From Blastococcus sp. TF02A-30 (GTDB taxonomy: Bacteria; Actinomycetota; Actinomycetes; Mycobacteriales; Geodermatophilaceae), in NCBI RefSeq assembly GCF_003319185.1, contig NZ_QOHJ01000003.1:124001-188000 (forward strand): DNA of 64,000 nt, read 5' to 3'. A program made the position numbers and the translations under genes. Below the pieces are notes generated by a model. It saw only the letters and a list, made by a program, of their open reading frames with translations. It searched no databases and had not been told where the DNA came from. Within the stretch, counting starts at the first letter, position 1, and the number at the start of each line of letters is the position of its first letter. This document shows positions 61,438 through 64,000 of the stretch, in pieces.

Positions 61438-62382
61438 GTGACCGCTACCGCCATCGCCGTCCGCGGCCTGCGCAAGTCCTTCGGGGCGAAGGTCGTCCTC
61501 GACGGCCTCGACCTGACCGTTCCCGAGGGCACCGTCTGCGCCCTGCTCGGCCCGAACGGGGCCGGCAAGACCACCACCGTCGACATCCTGTCCACGCTCA
61601 CCCCCGCCGACGCCGGGGAGATCCGCGTCGCCGGGCACGACCTGCACCGCGAGCCGGACGCCGTGCGCGCCTCGATCGCGCTCACCGGCCAGTTCTCCGC
61701 CGTCGACGACCTCCTGACCGGGGCGGAGAACCTGCGGCTCATGGCCGACCTGCTGCACCTCGGCCGGAAGGAGGGGCGGCGCCGGGCCGCCGACCTCCTG
61801 GAGCGGTTCGACCTCGTCGACGCCGCCGACCGGGTGCCGAGCACCTACTCCGGCGGCATGCGCCGCCGGCTCGACCTGGCCATGGGGCTCATGGGCGACC
61901 CCCGCGTCGTCTTCCTCGACGAGCCGACGACCGGGCTGGACCCGCGCAGCCGCCGCGCGATGTGGGACGTCGTCCGCGGGCTCGTCGCCGACGGCGTCAC
62001 GATCCTGCTGACCACCCAGTACCTGGAGGAGGCCGACCAGCTCGCCGACCGGATCGGCGTGCTGGACGCCGGCCGGCTGGTCGCCGAGGGCACCGCCGAC
62101 GAGCTGAAGCGGCTGGTCCCCGGCGGGCACGTCCGCCTGCAGTTCTCCGACGAGCCCGCGCTGCACGAGGCCGCCCGCCTGCTCGGGTTGCCGACCCCCG
62201 AGGCGGCCGCGCTGGCGCTCGAGGTGCCCGGCGACGGCGGGGTCGCCGAGCTGAGGACCCTGCTCGGCCGCCTGGACGACGCCCGGATCGACGTCGCCGG
62301 GCTGACCGTGCACACCCCCGACCTGGACGACGTCTTCCTGGCCCTCACCGGCCGGCCGACTCCCGAGGAGGTGCCCGCGTGA
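61438..62382 (+). CDS. ABC transporter ATPase, DrrA/daunorubicin-resistance type
   Basis: 314 aa. Walker A GPNGAGKTT (about 38-46), signature YSGGMRRRLDLA (about 138-149), Walker B VVFLDEPTTGLDPRSR and switch region LLTTQYLEEADQLADRI. C-terminal domain (about 220-314) is typical of DrrA-like exporters. GTG 61438 is 12 nt after the DUF4097 stop. Exports a hydrophobic compound with the next gene. Confidence 0.93.
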   Translation: MTATAIAVRGLRKSFGAKVVLDGLDLTVPEGTVCALLGPNGAGKTTTVDILSTLTPADAGEIRVAGHDLHREPDAVRASIALTGQFSAVDDLLTGAENLRLMADLLHLGRKEGRRRAADLLERFDLVDAADRVPSTYSGGMRRRLDLAMGLMGDPRVVFLDEPTTGLDPRSRRAMWDVVRGLVADGVTILLTTQYLEEADQLADRIGVLDAGRLVAEGTADELKRLVPGGHVRLQFSDEPALHEAARLLGLPTPEAAALALEVPGDGGVAELRTLLGRLDDARIDVAGLTVHTPDLDDVFLALTGRPTPEEVPA

Positions 62383-63170
62383 GCACGCTGGCCCTGACCC
62401 TGGACGACTCCGCCACCATGCTGCGGCGCAACCTCGTGCGCGCCGTCCGCTACCCCGGGCTGACCGTCATCGTCGCGGCGATGCCGATCGTCTTCCTGCT
62501 GCTGTTCGTCTTCGTCTTCGGCGGCACGCTCGGCGCCGGGCTGGGCGACCCCTCCGGTGGGCGCACCGAGTACCTCGCCTACGTCGTCCCCGGGATCCTG
62601 GTCCTCGCCATCACCGGCGGCGCCCAGGGGACGGCGATCGGGATCGCCATGGACATGACCGAGGGCATCATCGCCCGGTTCCGCACCATGTCGATCGCCC
62701 GTGCCGCGGTGCTGACCGGCCACGTCGTCGGCGCCGTCATCCAGACGGTGGTCGGACTGGCGCTCGTCGTCGCCGTCGCGCTGCTGATCGGCTTCCGGCC
62801 CGACGCGAACGCCGTCGAGTGGCTCGCCGCGATCGGCGTCCTGGCCCTGACCAGCTTCGCGCTGTCCTGGCTGTCGGTGGCGATGGGCCTGTCGACGAAG
62901 ACCGTCGAGGCGGCCAGCAACGTGCCGATGCCGCTGATGCTCCTGCCGTTCTTCGGCAGCGGGTTCGTGCCGGTGGAGTCGATGCCGGCCGGGCTGCGCT
63001 GGTTCGCCGAGAACCAGCCGTTCACGCCGATCATCGAGACGGTGCGCGGCCTGCTGACCGGGACCGCGATCGGGTCCAGCGGCCTGGTCGCCATCGCCTG
63101 GTGCGCCGGCATCGCGCTGGTGGGCTACCTGTGGGCCCGCCGGAACTACGAGCGCCGCCCCGCCCGCTAG
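62379..63170 (+). CDS. ABC-2 type transporter permease, DrrB-like
   Basis: 263 aa with six helices. MLRRNLVRAVRYPGLTVIVAAMPIVFLLLFVFVFGG, YVVPGILVLAITGGAQGTAIGIAMDMTEGIIARFRTMSI and PFTPIIETVRGLL are the ABC-2 DrrB pattern. GTG 62379 overlaps the ATPase stop by GTGA. With the DrrA-like protein it forms a complete exporter; substrate unknown. Confidence 0.92.
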   Translation: MSTLALTLDDSATMLRRNLVRAVRYPGLTVIVAAMPIVFLLLFVFVFGGTLGAGLGDPSGGRTEYLAYVVPGILVLAITGGAQGTAIGIAMDMTEGIIARFRTMSIARAAVLTGHVVGAVIQTVVGLALVVAVALLIGFRPDANAVEWLAAIGVLALTSFALSWLSVAMGLSTKTVEAASNVPMPLMLLPFFGSGFVPVESMPAGLRWFAENQPFTPIIETVRGLLTGTAIGSSGLVAIAWCAGIALVGYLWARRNYERRPAR

Positions 63171-63171
63171 C

Positions 63172-63193
63172 CGGCTTTCGGTACCGAAAGCCG
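63172..63193. repeat. GGTACC-centred palindrome, copy 2
   Basis: Perfect 22-bp palindrome whose core CTTTCGGTACCGAAAG matches the copy at 8760-8781. It starts 2 nt after the permease stop and runs straight into the large hairpin at 63193-63240, between convergent genes. Confidence 0.7.
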
Positions 63194-63240
63194 AACGCCC
63201 GCGCCCAGCTCTCGGCACCGAGGGCTGGGCGCGGGCGTTC
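63193..63240. terminator. Large hairpin terminator between convergent genes
   Basis: Stem of about 23 bp with one G-U pair (arms 63193-63215 and 63218-63240) and a minimal loop. It ends 10 nt before the acyl-CoA dehydrogenase stop codon and would block read-through from both directions. Confidence 0.75.
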
Positions 63241-63249
63241 GTGGCGCGG

Positions 63250-64000
63250 TCAGCGCTTGAGCTGGTACTCCTTGAGCAGGCCGCGGCTGATGATCGTCTT
63301 CTGGATCTCGCTGGTGCCCTCGCCGATGAGCAGGAACGGCGCTTCGCGCATGAGCCGCTCGATCTCGTACTCCTTGGAGTAGCCGTAGCCACCGTGGATG
63401 CGGAACGACTGGGTGGTCACCTCGGCGCAGTACTCGCTGGCGATCAGCTTGGCCATGCCGGCCTCGACGTCGTTGCGCTGGCCGCGGTCCTTGAGCCGGG
63501 CGGCGTTGACCATCATCAGGTGGGCGGCCTCGACCTTGGTGGCCATCTCGGCCAGCTGGAAGGCGATCGCCTGGTGCTGGGCGATCGGCTTGCCGAAGGT
63601 CTCCCGCTGCTGGGCGTAGGCGACGGCGAGCTCGAAGGCCCGGATGGAGATGCCGCAGGCGCGGGCGGCCACGTTGACCCGGCCGACCTCGACGCCGTCC
63701 ATCATCTGGCTGAAGCCCTTGCCGGGCTCCCCGCCGAGGATGTCGGACGCCTCGGCCCGGTAGCCGTCGAACACCAGCTCGGTGGTGTCGACGCCCTTGT
63801 AGCCCATCTTGTCGATCTTGCCGGGGATGGTGATCCCGGGCTTGACCTCGCCGAAGCCGGCCGGCTTCTCGACCAGGAACGTCGTGAGGTTCTGGTGCGG
63901 CTTGTCCGCGCCCAGCTCGGTGCGCACCAGCGCGGCGACCAGGGTGGAGCTGCCGCCGTTGGTCAGCCACATCTTCTGGCCGTCGATGACGTAGCCGCCG
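63250..64000 (-). CDS. Acyl-CoA dehydrogenase (5' end outside window)
   Basis: About 250 C-terminal residues are visible; the start lies beyond 64000. GYVIDGQKMWLTNGG is the flavin/substrate region, GFSQMMDGVEVGRVNVAARACGI and AQQRETFGKPIAQHQAIAFQLAEM follow, and IHGGYGYSKEYEIERLMREAPFLLIGEGTSEIQKTII is the ACAD_C signature with the catalytic Glu region. Uses FAD to oxidise acyl-CoA. Convergent with the ABC genes. Confidence 0.95.
   Translation of the reverse strand, partial: GGYVIDGQKMWLTNGGSSTLVAALVRTELGADKPHQNLTTFLVEKPAGFGEVKPGITIPGKIDKMGYKGVDTTELVFDGYRAEASDILGGEPGKGFSQMMDGVEVGRVNVAARACGISIRAFELAVAYAQQRETFGKPIAQHQAIAFQLAEMATKVEAAHLMMVNAARLKDRGQRNDVEAGMAKLIASEYCAEVTTQSFRIHGGYGYSKEYEIERLMREAPFLLIGEGTSEIQKTIISRGLLKEYQLKR

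Overview
The window is a chromosomal segment of a very GC-rich actinobacterium. Codon use, start codons (many GTG) and gene content look like a Geodermatophilaceae-type organism (Blastococcus, Geodermatophilus or Modestobacter); that family-level call is an inference from recognised protein families, not from a search. Actinobacterial hallmarks seen directly are the prfB-ftsE-ftsX-smpB block, an actinobacterial-type tmRNA with tag ADSSQREFALAA, a F420-type reductase next to a LLM-class oxidoreductase, a MetP/MetS pair, and many genes whose start codon lies 6-8 nt after a TANNNT box, as in leaderless transcripts. I found no rRNA, tRNA, CRISPR array, IS element or prophage gene.

Layout. 1-4351: copper locus, with an ECF sigma factor divergent from a zf-HC2 anti-sigma factor, a CopC-CopD fusion, YcnI and a SCO1 lipoprotein. 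4343-6085: a PHO-box-like site, a PhoU-like (DUF47) protein and a Pit phosphate transporter. 6096-8739: an MFS pump, then a cysteine-type leader peptide and hairpin ahead of a TSUP sulfur-anion permease. 8760-14255: an epimerase, DUF5994, typA, and a DsbA-like/MauE-like redox pair. 14330-19322: YceI/MarR, patatin, acyl-CoA ligase, K+ channel. 19338-25511: class III adenylyl cyclase, isochorismatase-fold hydrolase, LLM/F420 genes, metPS. 25635-26083: ssrA with its terminator and promoter. 26170-28475: TetR gene and a frameshifted EmrB/QacA pump. 28518-31611: corA with a proline-rich leader peptide, then a DASS transporter. 31663-36424: SCO6745-type protein, tandem GNAT protein, and an overlapping amidohydrolase-MFS-VOC-VOC operon. 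36545-41658: YCII protein, quinone oxidoreductase, smpB, ftsX, ftsE, prfB, DUF6343-like protein. 41662-51205: PAS-GGDEF-EAL protein, CutA, hydrolases, AraC regulator, hypotheticals, an exonuclease/phosphatase-fold enzyme and a SRPBCC protein. 51249-55366: a Tad/Flp pilus operon. 55481-59932: NTF2-like, ThDP enzyme/EthD pair, AlkD-like repair protein, oxidoreductase. 60003-63240: a ribbon-helix-helix regulator, DUF4097 protein and ABC transporter behind two TGACGTCA boxes, closed by a large hairpin. 63250-64000: a partial acyl-CoA dehydrogenase.

How the genes work together. Most transcription units are compact, and many neighbours overlap by ATGA or GTGA, implying translational coupling (SCO1/YcnI, CopCD/anti-sigma, MetP/MetS, amidohydrolase to VOC, cpaF to tadC, ThDP enzyme/EthD). 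The most interesting material is regulatory: two short leader peptides (cysteine-type before TSUP, proline-rich before corA), the PHO-box candidate, the RHH operator pair, and a His/Met-bearing membrane anti-sigma factor in a copper operon. There is no gene-free stretch above 300 bases; the larger gaps (10313-10569, 46694-46914, 49228-49433, 26061-26262) hold only promoters, terminators or nothing I can name.
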